Assembly: GCA_027627225.1 (NCBI GenBank) | Contig: CM051038.1 | Span: 39,801,341-39,865,340 of the forward strand | Length of the DNA: 64,000 nucleotides | Source: Congeria kusceri | Taxonomy: Eukaryota > Mollusca > Bivalvia > Myida > Dreissenidae | Direction of reading: 5' to 3' | In this document: positions 12,612 through 23,630 of the stretch, one piece after another | How the letters are laid out: each line of letters starts with the position of its first letter | How positions within the stretch are numbered: position 1 is the first letter of the stretch | The notes under the pieces: model-generated | Databases searched by the model: none | The model's input: the letters and a program-made list of their open reading frames with translations, nothing else | Told to the model about the DNA's origin: nothing | Made by a program: the position numbers and the translations under genes

Positions 12612-12616
12612 TATTT

Positions 12617-14036
12617 CCCGCGTTAGGCATCTGCGAGTTATACTATTACGGCTGTTTAAATCTTCTTTTTATTTTAAGATTATTTTATATTATTCTTAGA
12701 ATATTATAGATTAGGTTATTAAATGTTTCGGCTATCTTGCTAGAACAAGAAAAGTGTACAACCTCTTCTCACTTCTGCACGTCGGTTTGATTCCATTACT
12801 CCTTATGGAAAACTTAAAGACATTTCTAAAATTAATAAAATTCCTTAGGTATTTGGCTGTTCCATGAACATGCCATTTTACATTAGAATGTTTCAAACTA
12901 CATGTAGTTAAGATTTCTTAGATGTTTCAGATTTTAACCATTTGTAAACAAAATTCATTGGATTTCAGATAGAAAATTTGATCTTAAAATGTCACGTAAG
13001 TACAATTGCAAAATAAAGCCAGAGACTATTTATTTATTTAGAAGTTATTTAATGTATTTAAATAAAAGTTTTCTCTAAGAAGCTTTATGATTATGGGCCC
13101 ATATGCGTATTTAGTATGTGTGCGTATCGTTTTAGCAGTTTTTAGACTGTTGACGGAAGCCAACGGTCTTTTGGAGGGTAATTTCCAAAACAGGTATCGC
13201 GGAAAACTACTTCTTGGCAGGCTATTAGTCAGTAAATCGAAACCAGAAAGGGTCTTTCTTCAAAACAGCAAAATTTCACACCCGTTTTCTTGCACTTTAA
13301 TTATTTAAGATAATGTATGTAATATGTATTATAATGTGTATATCGTTTGATTTATTACAATTACAGTTTGTAAAAAGTTAAAAAAAAAATTAAATAACTT
13401 TAAAGTAATGACACCACTACTGTTGCTATTTACTTGTATGTAACCGAAATATTTACCGGAGTGTTCTGGAATAAGACCACCAAATTAATGCGCTACATCG
13501 GTTACTTTTTGACTTGTTGCGAAAGTGTTGTTTTTTCTTGTTACCCATTCTCATTCTGAATTTTTTGGAAACAAAAAAATGCAATTTATTAATTTTAAAC
13601 TATGCTATGGACAATCGAGAGCTTGCATCGTATGATCTATTTTGACGCAGTAGGCTACGAATAAAGCTCTATAAATAAACATGTTTATTTATAGATCTTT
13701 GGCTAAGAAGCACTAACAATCGGTTCGCCTAACTACTACGCTTCATCGGTTATTCTGGCCCTTCCAGATTGACTTGTTAAAGGTCATGTATATAATTCCG
13801 TTTGCATAAGATAATTAGCTCGAACAAAATTTGTTTTCGTTACGATTGAATAAGTAGCCAATTTATAAAGTTTAAAGGTCGTAAATTGAACTTCATTCAA
13901 ACAAATGTTTCCGTTTAGCAAAAATGCACTCATAATTCATATGCTTTTAGTTTCATTATTCTTAATTATTAGCGTATTTCGGTATGTTTAAAAACCAGAA
14001 ATTAGAAGTAAGATTGAATGAACAAACCGTTACAGC
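12617..14036. other. Unassigned AT-rich stretch
   Basis: Nothing recognised. A 73-codon frame at 13087-13308 has no family features. Confidence 0.5.
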
Positions 14037-14076
14037 TTCAGCGCGGAACGACCTCATAAACTACGAAATAAACTAC
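14037..14076 (+). repeat. Family-B SINE 3'-end fragment
   Basis: The words GACCTCATAAACTACG AAATA match the last ~40 bp of the complete SINE at 39185-39528. The rest of the SINE is absent. Confidence 0.45.
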
Positions 14077-14079
14077 GAG

Positions 14080-15820
14080 GCTGAATCTGAACCTGCACGC
14101 TTGTTGGTTGACAAGCGTGACAGACTCGACTGCGAGTCCTGATCTATAACAACCGTGATTTAATGCCTTCATCTAACATAACTATTAACTCGCGTTAACT
14201 CGCTACGAGTATATCACCCGCCAGCAGCGTCTCAATCCCTCGGCCATACTGCAGTATCACACTACGTTAAAACTCAGCGTGAAAGTGGATCTCCTTGTCG
14301 CGTGCCACAGCGTGCAATGATGGTTGTCATGGGTTGCCACTGAAATATGTCGGGTTCGCCAGACTATTTGGCGGCGCTTACCATACCGATATGATTTACA
14401 CCGGACACCTCAGGTGTGAACTTGAACATACTTGAATCATTTAGGTGCTTGTAAATGTACTATAGGCTGAAACTTAATTATTGTTATTAACTGTTATAAT
14501 TACTGAAGTACATTTAATCGTGAAATCACGGTTCTTGTGTGTGAAGTATGAGACAATTTTGTCGTCGTTAAAAAACGGTAGTAGTTACCATTGCATGAAT
14601 TATAAATACAAAGGATCAGCTGCGTCGTTTATAGTTATGCTGCATATTTTACACTAAATTTACATATACATGTATATCGGCATTTGTGTTCTCAAGATAT
14701 CTCGTTTTCCGCTGTAAATGTTTTATCTTTTTAAATCAAATGATTTATTGTCAACATCAAACATGATTTTGGTTTTCTTTTGAAAAAATAATACGTTATA
14801 AATGATTTCATTTGTAAACAATCAAGAAATCTGATATTAAATAATAAATCTTACCAACTTCCGTATCAGCTGGCAGCCAACATAAGATATTAAAGGGTCT
14901 ATGTTGACACGTTCTTCTTCAGGTAATATGAAGAAAGACACATATTTTTGTTTTGCAATATTTATAAAAACAATCCTACAATTTTTCGTTTATTTGTGTT
15001 TGTTTATATACAAACAGCAAACTCATTTCAAAACAATAGATTTACCGCGAGATTACCAATTACCTAATTTTTCAAGATGGCTGCTTGGTGCATTGAAAAA
15101 CATCAATAATTTAACGAATATTAGAACAAGTAAATTACTTGTAAACAAATTTTCAGTTGTTACTTTCGTTAAAAGGTTTAGATAATTGGATGTTATAGAA
15201 AGAAAATGCTTGGTTGCATAAAGGTTAAGTACCCCGAGAATACAGATTAACAGGCTTTCACAAAACAGCACAAGGTAGATTCTTCAATTAACAAGAAGTG
15301 CAGTTGCATTTATTTTAGAAATAGTGAGCCTCGTAACAGCTATTAATTGTTTTAAACAAAAAAATGTACTACTTTTTTATTTTAGCGCATTGACAATAAT
15401 AAAGAATTAAATTGGTTTTAAATATTTTAATTATCGTACAAATATAATATAAGCTACCGGTACACCTATGATTGTAACTATAATATTTTATCAGTATTTA
15501 TGTGACATATTTCTTTATTTGAAATTTATTTTATATTTATAGCCACTAATTTCTTATTTATGTTTGTATTAAAAGATAAAAAAATATTTTACTGAATACT
15601 GGCGATATTTCTAAATAAGTCTTCCGTAATGTGTATTTAGTTTTGTACAAGAGGTCACCTAAAAAGAATTATTTTAACTGACATTTTCCAAATTGTAACA
15701 ATACGATTATACATGAAATCACACTGACTACTAGTAATACAGCTCAGGGACACATTATTGATAATTTTTGCGAAAATACGAAGTTGCTCCGTAACCTAAT
15801 CACGTGACCTATTAGATCCC
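14080..15820. other. Unassigned stretch
   Basis: A more GC-rich patch at 14040-14420 is followed by ordinary AT-rich DNA. No gene was recognised, and the open frames near 14901-15271 overlap on opposite strands and look fortuitous. Confidence 0.45.
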
Positions 15821-15839
15821 GAAATTTTAGACAAGGTTA

Positions 15840-16480
15840 GAAACAAGTAAATGAATCCCACTGATTTTTGTAAAAGAGCAAAATCTTACGTCGTTCGCCA
15901 CTTTCTTTTATTTCAGATTGCGAGTCTGGTCTCTTTGGAAAGATGCTTCTCTTTACTTTCAAAATTTAAATTAAAAAAGATATATGTCATGTTACTTCTA
16001 GGAAATGCATCTTACCTGATTGAAGCTACCTGTAAGAATGCATTCGCGATTTCGACAAAAGCATTATGCTGTCTATGCATTTAAAGACATTTAAAGCAGT
16101 GTCTGTTATGTAAAATGCCTCTTTTAACAAAAGAAAGAAAAACACGCTCTTTTTGATATACAGTGCTTCCTATTTTCGACCATCGGGGCATTCCCGACGA
16201 TTTACTGGTTTCTAACCCGAAACCTGAGACAAGCTACTTTTCAAAATGACGGACGCGTTATCACTCCGACAATTTCTAACCAAATTTAATTAACAGTATT
16301 TGTTGCCTTTAACAACTAGTTTACAACAAAAAATTCGCGGTAGAAAGTTTACAAACAGTCAACTCCATCAGCCTCGTTTGCGTTGAATCCGCCGATCAAT
16401 CGAAGCCACCTCTAGCGGTAAATGTAACAGGTTGACTGCAACAGCTGACCGCGACAGCAACCGGATGCTCCGATATGGCG
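15840..16480 (+). repeat. Diverged repeat, partner of 26230-26760
   Basis: Several ordered blocks are shared with 26230-26760: AAAGATATATGTCATGTTACTTCTA, ATGCATCTTACCTGA, GATTTACTGGTTTCTAACC and GGTAAATGTAACAGG...CAACAGCTGA. The partners are colinear but clearly diverged. I do not know the family and see no coding capacity. Confidence 0.5.
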
Positions 16481-16613
16481 CCCTCAATCAGATTTCTATT
16501 CGTTGAACGTTAAAGGGACTATGTGTACGAAAAGGACCTCAAGGGGGCAACTGCAGTTAAAAAGTCTGAAATTTAGATATTTATTTTGGTATATGATTAA
16601 GAAATCATTTTCA

Positions 16614-16935
16614 TTTATCGTTGTTTATCGGCCAATAAACAACGATTTGGAGTTCTTATGCGTAGGAATTAAACCACGAGGGCTTTAGCCCGAGTTGTTT
16701 AATAGCCACGCATCAGAACTCCAAATCGTTGTTTATTGGTCGATAATATGAAAATTATTTCGATGCTAACATGATTTGACATAATTATATTTTTGCAATT
16801 GTAATTGGAACTACTTTTTACTATGCTCAGCTCAGATTCGGACCTTTTTTGCGTTGTGTATTGGGTAGTTTACCAACGATAATTTTGTTCTTTGTCTATG
16901 CAAAAATTAGCGAGTATCATGTTAGAATAATTGTA
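16614..16935 (+). mobile_element. Foldback (hairpin) element, copy 1
   Basis: A near-perfect inverted repeat with ~50-bp arms (AATAAACAACGATTTGGAG ... CTCCAAATCGTTGTTTATT) is centred on GAGGGCTTTAGCCCGAG at about 16679. To its right a single-arm extension contains TTTCGATGCTAACATGA and ends near ATCATGTTAGAATAATTG. The same hairpin plus extension recurs at 33238, 42993 and 48001, in both orientations. No protein is encoded. Confidence 0.75.
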
Positions 16936-17084
16936 AAATATTGGGAAAAGAGTTTTCGCATTCTAAGATAATGATCAATTAATAATATAGCTCGTGCTTG
17001 TTTGACCCTTTTCATTTTTACATTTTGACGTCAGAATTTGAGTATTTTAAATCAACATATTTTACACACGTATCTTTAAAAGTA

Positions 17085-17112
17085 GAAGAGCTCAGTCGGT
17101 TAAAGCACGGTC
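17085..17112 (+). repeat. tRNA-like A-box fragment
   Basis: AGAGCTCAGTCGGTTAAAGCACGG resembles the 5' third of a tRNA or SINE head, but no B box follows at the right distance. It is probably a truncated SINE. Confidence 0.3.
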
Positions 17113-17249
17113 TACTGTCATTTCTTCGTATGGTTCCTTGGGGTTTTTTCCATCAATTTTGCTGATTTGTTTTTATCGAAAGTCTTATTTATGTATTATA
17201 CAATTTATACTTTATTTAATAAATACGTTTGACTAAACCACATGCTAAA

Positions 17250-17462
17250 TCATTTATTATCATTTATTGTGCAATAGGCCTGACCTTTCCATGGGGTATC
17301 CACTCCTTGTATTGGTCCAACATAAAATCTCTTATCATTTTCTGCAATATTTTCTCCCATCTGACTGAGCAATGGTTGATTGCACTGTTTCAAATGCAGC
17401 AGTGTATTGATCTCAGCTGATAAGGATCGCCACACTGTGACCACAGCAGGTTGCCAATACAC
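17250..17462 (-). other. Possible exon or processed fragment, unrecognised
   Basis: The minus-strand frame of 70 codons has unbiased, protein-like composition (for example VWRSLSAEINTLLHLKQ and FYVGPIQGVDTPWKG), unlike the low-complexity frames elsewhere in the window. A GGTCACAG at the 5' side could be a splice acceptor. I cannot assign a family, and the frame may be chance. An oligo-A tract on + (about 17486-17495) lies just outside. Confidence 0.25.
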
Positions 17463-17935
17463 AGGAGTACAATACCCCGGATTAAAAAAAAAATGGCGAG
17501 GGGTGGGGGTTAAAATAAAGAAGGATTAAACTAGGCCTTTAAACATAAAATGTCCTCCCCACCGTCTGTTCTGCAAGTGTGATCGCTGTTTTGCGAACAT
17601 CATCCTCTGTTGTTGACATTGAGAAGTTATTGGTTTGAATTGGAAATAAATTCTAGTATGCTTAAAACGTCCAAATGCGCATTGGCAGAAAATAGTTATC
17701 GTTGCACAAAGTGAAATACTATGAATAAATCATCGTTATACATTGTAACGCTAATATTACATGCCACAATATATTTCACGATGTTTTCTTAAAAATCTAG
17801 CAACAATATAGTCAACCATGTAACTCAAAATATTTATCAACGCTGAATCTGTTGACATATCTGAATAATGTTGAACCAGGCTCATTACCATTCAGTGATG
17901 TGTTAAGTAGCATGTCACTGTAAATAAGTTGTACG
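17463..17935. other. Unassigned stretch
   Basis: No gene or repeat recognised. Confidence 0.45.
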
Positions 17936-17939
17936 TAAT

Positions 17940-18287
17940 GGCCCTGTCACACTGTGGCGAATTGGAGCTTCGAGTTCTGTACGAGTTCTGGCGAGTTATA
18001 ACCCGCCGTAAAGTGGACGAGATGGTCGCGGAATTATTTCAAGACGACATTTGTTCGAGTTCTCTTCAACCTCGAGAATAAAAAGTCGCCGAGAAGCGGC
18101 GAGAATTTTAAAAAGTTTAAAATTTTCGCCACTACTTGGCGAGTTCTGGCGACATTAGAAAACATAAGTAGACATCACTGTGACAAAGAACGACATGTGT
18201 ACAAGATCTACACGACACCAGGCGAGTTGTGGCGAGTTACAACTCGCGCCAACTCGTAGCTCAAATTCGCCACAGTGTGACAGGGCC
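17940..18287. mobile_element. TIR MITE, 348 bp (GGCCCTGTCACAC ends)
   Basis: Terminal inverted repeats of about 30 bp with one mismatch (17940-17969 and 18258-18287) start GGCCCTGTCACACTGTGGCG. TAAT lies on both sides (one extra T on the right), compatible with a 3-4-bp target duplication. Inside are many GGCGAGTT / AACTCGCC words that make the subterminal regions complementary. It is non-coding and non-autonomous. The superfamily is uncertain; Harbinger-like is possible from the TWA-type flank. Confidence 0.85.
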
Positions 18288-18289
18288 TT

Positions 18290-19007
18290 AATGCGCATTG
18301 ACGCTACAAAGCCAACAAACATATATTCGGAAAATTTCTTCCTCTATATCAAGGTCGGAATTCCTTGTCTAGGTCTGTCACAATATTAAGCAATAGACAT
18401 TTTCTGAAACTGTAAATTACGTATAAAATGTTTTACAGTATGGTAAACTGAATGTAATTATAAAGTTATTATTATCGAAAGTCTGATAATTCAAAGCGGA
18501 CCCTGTGCCTTTAATGCCCTGTGTAACACTGTCGCGGACACATCTGCGATTTGCGGCGATATGATAACAGCCGCCAACCGCCAAGTTTCTGCAAGGTTTT
18601 ACACACACAAAAATTAGTTTTTGTTTATACGAATGAGCTACGATTTTTTGGCGAATTTAACAGGATAAAACACGGGGTGTGAACGGTCACTTAGTCACAT
18701 CCACAATGTATCTATAGACGCATTAGCATTATGTTAAAGATGCAAACAGTATTTAAAATGATAATTAACAATATCGAAGTGAAACAAATCACAAGCAAAA
18801 CTCCCGCACGCCATTCTACCCCTATCATAAATCGTTGCAAATGTGCACTGGATTCACACAAAAAATGACACCAGCATGTGAAAGGCTGACGAAACTGCAT
18901 TGATGGATGCTCCTTTATCTGATCCAAGCAGTGTTTTCTTCTAAGATCGCAATCTGCACACCAGCCAAACATTTTGTTTTCTTGTTTCTGGAAAAGACAA
19001 CGTTTAG
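18290..19007. other. Unassigned stretch with a doubtful minus-strand frame
   Basis: A minus-strand frame (18712-19077, 121 codons) contains a cysteine-rich segment, WCADCDLRRKHC, after a pyrimidine-rich TTTTCCAG that could be an acceptor near 18985. Its upstream part lies in a MITE end, so at most 18712-18985 could be an exon. I recognise no family. Confidence 0.3.
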
Positions 19008-19395
19008 GCCAGAGTTTGTGTATATTTTTAGTTTCTCGGACACGCCCACCCGATTTCTTTGAAAATACCAAACACAATTGAACAAAACCATTTTTTTAAA
19101 TAATAAACTAAAAAATTGATAAAAACAACATTGTATTCAACCGACTTCTTATGGATATTAAAAGAGAATTTTAAACTGACATTAATGTAAAAACACAGTG
19201 AAACATATTTATATTATTATATATTGTATTAATTCAAGGTTAATATTGACTTTATATGCATGTTTATATACTAAACGTTGCATTGATGTATTATTGTTAT
19301 TGTCATGTTTATTGCCGGAAAAATGTCTTTATAATCGATTATTATGTATTATTTATTATTTGATTTCCGCCTCTGACTGGACAGTTTTCCAAAAG
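19008..19395 (+). mobile_element. GGCCAGAGTTT-family element, left end and body
   Basis: Starts AGGCCAGAGTTTGTG, followed by TTTTTAGTTTCTCGGACA, the same terminus as the elements at 30452-30832 and 32534-33557. The expected right-hand TIR is cut at GGACAGTTTTCC (about 19380), where a SINE begins. Confidence 0.55.
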
Positions 19396-19901
19396 GGCTG
19401 TCCGGCTAGCACAGAAGTTGGCAACGTCGCTACTCACCGCGGCGATCAGGGTTTAATTACAGGTCCCAGCGCACGTCAGGGGCGTAGCTTGGGTTCAAAA
19501 AATGTATAGGCACAATAGGCGGTATCTACAAAATGACGCTGTAAGCGATAATTTGGGCAGGAGAGTTTATACTCGTATGTGGCTACAAACAACTTACTTC
19601 AGCTAAACCCTGATTCTACAAAATACTTGTAAAATTAGCGTGTGTTTCATGAAATTTATTTCATATTGACGTAATCGACTCGTTAAACAATGAAGTATCA
19701 ACACAGCCAAGAAAGATCCCCTCACCCCCATCCCCCCTCTTGTTTTTATTGCATTTTTGGCATATTTAAATTTTTCATCTCTGGAAAAAATGTATAGGCA
19801 CATGCCTATAGTGCCTAAAGAAAGCTACGCCCCTGCACGTGAGTTAGTCTGCTGGTCACCATACAGGACAGTTGGGAATTCCTCCGTGTACTCCGGTTCC
19901 C

Positions 19902-19932
<31 letters not shown>

Positions 19933-20033
19933 AGCACAAGACCAGACCAAAAGCTAAAGGTATTTCAGTAAAACAAATAGTTGGAAATTGCAGTTATGAT
20001 TAAAAATGTGTCCCAACTTTCGATGTATCTCTA
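19396..20033 (+). mobile_element. tRNA-derived SINE (family B) split by a MITE
   Basis: The SINE head (CTGTCCGGCTAGCACAG A box; AGGGTTTAATTAC B box) lies at 19396-19476. Its body resumes at 19836 with CACGTGAGTTAG and continues through CAGTTATGATTAAAAATGTG to about 20033, where the 3' end seen in the complete copy is missing. The interruption is the MITE at 19477-19835. A C18 run and (CA)n at 19897-19933 mark the usual C-rich spot of this family. Confidence 0.8.
19477..19835. mobile_element. hAT-like MITE inserted in a SINE
   Basis: A 359-bp element begins CAGGGGCGTAGCTT and ends AAGCTACGCCCCTG (14-bp TIRs). CAGGGGCGTAGC is the type of terminus I know from hAT elements. The flanks share CACGT (19472-19476 and 19836-19840), only 5 bp rather than the 8 bp usual for hAT. 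The duplicated site is cleanly identified because the intact SINE sequence is known. An AAAAAATGTATAGGCAC word occurs near both ends in direct orientation. Confidence 0.8.
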
Positions 20034-20634
20034 ATATGTAAATTTGTAAACTATGTTTTTTAAAAATGTCCTAAAACTAAAAATAACAATTCTCCGGCCT
20101 AGGGAACTTTTGTCGCGGTGAACATCTCGGATGATTTCGTAACAAATACTATACAAAATACAAGACAAAGAAGCTTCATCAGGTTTTTGCGGGTTCTTGA
20201 AAGAGGAACCTGCGCGAAATGAATTTCTTATCACTGAAATCTAATAGTTGGGGCCTCCGTTAATAGGAAGGTTCGCACAAGTCGACAGTGCGAAAACAAT
20301 GCGAGTAATGTAATCCGGGTTTGTCTTTGAAAGTCGTGGAAAATAAAACTTTAAAAATAAGTCGTCAATTTTTACACAATATTTGTTTCCTTATTACTAT
20401 CTTTACGAAATCGTTAAACAGCGTGCAGCTTAAAAAGTTAATGCGCATTTTATTAGTGAACTACGGCGATCTGCCAAAATTCAAATAGCGTCATCTTATG
20501 AAACAGAACAAATTTCCGCAGATGCCGCAATATTACATATGTATTTTAACTCGTCTTATTTAATCGATGTACACTATGTACATTAATCACGTGAAGAGAA
20601 CAATATATGATTTGATATGGTTATGGTCAAATTA
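20034..20634. other. Unassigned stretch
   Basis: No gene or repeat recognised; the minus-strand frame at 20031-20234 looks fortuitous. Confidence 0.45.
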
Positions 20635-21069
20635 CACCTGTCAGTTAGATAATAAACACATATGGTTCAGTGTATAATGCATATGATTTTAAAAATACAG
20701 TTTAAATGATATGTTTTGGTATCAATTTAAAGGCATATATGTAAGAAATAAGAAAAAAAGGCTTTTTTGGCACTACTTTGTTCTTAGTGGTCTCCAGCTT
20801 CATAACTTCTGGCCCATGTATTCATGCACAAAATGGCAGCCTCCATGCCCGTCAAAACCGATGTGTTTATTCTAAGGTAAATATTTTGAGTTACAACACA
20901 TAGAATTTTTTGACATGCTGTTTTTTCAAATTTTTCAAAAGGTTATGGCCTTATCTTTCCAACGATGTATGGTGATATATTAAAAAGTAGCTTGGTCATG
21001 GTGAAAATTGAGATCAAACATTGTATAATATATAACAATGAAGGAATTTATTTGCGCATGCGTAACCTT
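20635..21069 (+). repeat. ~450-bp direct repeat A (GGTC...GTAACC family)
   Basis: Begins GGTCAAATTACACC and ends GCGCATGCGTAACC. It is nearly identical to repeat B (24225-24695), except that A lacks an internal ~31-bp block containing AACGGAAGTCACATCC and has a small TTTTTCAAA insertion. Solo, more diverged copies lie at 24962 (same orientation), 49299 (same) and 46074 (inverted, partial). A and B enclose the transposase/endonuclease pair. Confidence 0.85.
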
Positions 21070-21111
21070 TAAGAACTTCCGGTAAGATTTGTCGTCTGCA
21101 ATTTTTTTTAA

Positions 21112-21480
21112 ATGGATGCTTACAAACGCACTGTAATGGAGAGAATTACTGCCAGATGCCATTTTGACCCCATTAATGGCTGTATTTTATGGGATGGTTG
21201 CTCTAGTGGACATGAGGGGGGTAGATATGGGAAAGTTAAAGCAAAATGTCCACCAGAGTCACCATTCAAGACCCATTATGTTCACCGTGTTGTTTTTCAG
21301 TTTCATTTTGAGATTAATTTGCACGAGTCTCAACAATTATCTCATTTATGTCATAATACGTTGTGTTGCAATCCTTTTCATTTAGTTTTAGAACCTGTAA
21401 CTGTTAATAATGCCCGCAAAGTTTATGTCCGCACTGGCCGATGCATTGGCCATGATGACCATCCGAACTGCCTACTTTGA
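21112..21480 (+). CDS. His-Me finger (I-PpoI-like) endonuclease
   Basis: A 122-residue protein from the ATG 42 bp after repeat A. It fits the zinc-binding-loop homing-endonuclease family: NGCILWDG (C24), HRVVFQ (H58), SHLCHNTLCCNP-FH (76-90), EPVTVNNAR (94-102) and a C-terminal RCIGHDDHPNC (110-120). By the I-PpoI scheme as I recall it, H78 would be the general base, N99 the metal ligand, C24/C80/C85/H90 the first zinc site and C111/H114/C120 part of the second. The expected first cysteine of the second site is occupied by tyrosine or valine (104-106), so that zinc site may be weakened. The family makes metal-dependent DNA breaks. Next to a transposase it may help excision, target choice or spread, which is inference. 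No disruption is seen in the frame, and the size suits an intact single-domain nuclease. Confidence 0.75.
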   Translation: MDAYKRTVMERITARCHFDPINGCILWDGCSSGHEGGRYGKVKAKCPPESPFKTHYVHRVVFQFHFEINLHESQQLSHLCHNTLCCNPFHLVLEPVTVNNARKVYVRTGRCIGHDDHPNCLL

Positions 21481-21709
21481 ATCATACCAATTTTCCTAAT
21501 TTGCAAAGTTAACAGATTCTATTCAGTTCACATTTTAGTTTGTAATTGTACTAAAATCAGACATTCAGCTGAAAAAAATGCATGAAACGCATCAAATGAA
21601 GGCAAGACTATACATATATACACAAGTACAAGGCTCGTGCTCGGTCAAGGTTTTCTAAGTCTCGCTAAATAAACTTATCTTTATTCAACGCTAACTTAGT
21701 ATTCTCTAT

Positions 21710-23630
21710 TTATACATAACTGTGGTCTCTTAAATGTTTAGAACTTCTCACGACTGGTACCATGTCAGTGAGACCCTTACTATAATGCAAATTTTCATGT
21801 AATTTATACCGTCTCTGGCGTGTCGCGTACCTAGTAGTTTTGCGTTTTTCAATTACCACTTTATTCGGCCTTTCGGTTCTTTGATCGGTCTTCCGTATTT
21901 GACGTATGACCGTGGAACCTTTTGTAAGGGTGGCCCCTAGAGACTTGGTTTTAATCAACACAGACACTGCGTACCCATTGTTTAGTTTATGAACCTGGCT
22001 GTGAATCCTTCCGGCAAAGTTCCTAGGGTTAGTTATCATTTTGGGGTTAAATGTCTGGTAAGATCGATTCACGGCCTCGCACTTTGGCGTAGTGGTAAAA
22101 AATTTGGTTTGATCAAGGGCTGAGGGAGACAGCATAATGGCCATGCATTTTAAAAGTAATGCCTTGTCACCCTCTGTCATTCTTAGTTTAGCATTCATTG
22201 GCATGAAGTTTTTAGCCTGTCGGTAGTTACCACAACAAACTAAACTAGATGCTTTGCAGGGCTCTCCGCAATACCCACCAAAGCAAGAAACAATTGCATC
22301 GGCTACCTTGGGCATACATTGTTTTATTTTGTTTAGGTCACCATTGTAAACCTTGTGGGCTGTCTTTACCTCTGCCACACACCGTTGTTTTATGGAAAGA
22401 GCAAAGCGATTCTTAATGTTTATGTTTGAAGACCCTTTGAACATATTTGAACTAAAGTTGGCTTTGTGAACAGCACGCTTCAATGAATTTCCTAAGTGCC
22501 TTATGTCCTTAAAGTGTTCAACTTTATGTTTATTCCCTTTGCTCACACCTGCGTGACTCCTAGAGTCACCATCACCAGTATAACCAGCTATTTTAACATC
22601 ATTTGATATGTTGCGGGACACTATTTCAGACCATTTACCTTCGTTACCTATTGGATCTGATTCGGATACATTTGCGGAGCAATGACCCCTATGGTTTGGG
22701 CATACAACATTGTTCCCCTTATTTCGCAAGCGAGCTCCAATCATGCAAAGTTTATTGGCAATATGTACCCCTACTATTTTCTTTTTTTGAGTGTTATTTT
22801 CACAAAACGTGGTTGTCGCGATAGGCCCTTCCTGAAATGGGGTCGAGTCGAAATTAAACATTGGGTTATTGTAGCACGAGTCGCCCTCTACATTTACAGT
22901 TTTGGCTTTTTTTTTTACCTATTAGGGCATTTCCCTTCACAAGGGACACTCTTTGCTCATGCATGTCCTTAACATTGCCACTTTCTACCTTTTCATTAAC
23001 TTTATTACTTAATCTTTGCATGGAGGACTGGGTGGGGTCTATTATATTAGCGTTGTTAAGAATTCTGCGCACACCGGTATTGCTGATTGGTGTTGTGCAC
23101 AGACCAAGCTGAAGGCCTATGTTTACTTTTGCGGCACGCCTACCACGACCTTTTTTACAATCAATCTCCTCGTAAAGATTGCGATACTTGCTAATGTATG
23201 AACACTTTGTACATTTCAGCCGCTCACGCCAACCTAGACCCCAACTAATGGAGTTAGCGGCATCAAAATGTAAATCGCCATCACAGTTTGGTTTAATTTG
23301 AATATGTTCCTTAAATGCAGTGTTGAAAAGAACCTGGACCTCAGCCTGAGCCATCAACTTATTGGTATACAAGTCTGGATGTACTGACGAGTCATCAAAA
23401 CTACTGTACTCATCAACTACATTAGTGGCATTGGGACGGGGCCGTAACGTTGACACAGTCGTGTCCGTACCATCGGTATGTTTGAAGGTTAGTACATTGT
23501 TATTGTCATGTATTCTACTTTCGAATGACTTCTTTTCCAATCTCACATACTTCTTATCAACAACAGTAGGAAAAGAAAGATATTTACCCTTGTTGGGACT
23601 CCCAAGCACAGAAAACCTTTTTATTTCCAC
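21710..23630 (-). pseudogene. Mutator-like (DDE) transposase, one-base frameshift
   Basis: Two minus-strand frames, 23630-22866 and 22861-21710, join through a run of ten A (T on +, 22907-22916). Nine would keep the frame, so a single-base insertion or base-call error splits one ~640-residue protein. The first part has a CTKC zinc-ribbon half and a basic GRGRRAAKVN segment. The second carries a probable DDE triad: D in FNFDSTPF (residue 5), D in YTGDGDS (97 or 99) and E in KCEAVNRSY (262). Between them are Cys/His-rich CPNHRGHC, FGGYCGEPCK and an arginine-rich tail. This order matches the animal Mutator-like transposase domain family known mainly from invertebrates. The reading frame opens right after a TAA at 23634-23636 without an ATG, so the true start or a first exon is missing. 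The gene converges on the endonuclease gene. Confidence 0.75.

Noticed and set aside
13087..13308. 73-residue plus frame
   Set aside because: No family motif, splice signal or compositional support.
22603..23201. Several plus-strand frames of 61-96 residues
   Set aside because: Antisense shadows of the transposase gene.
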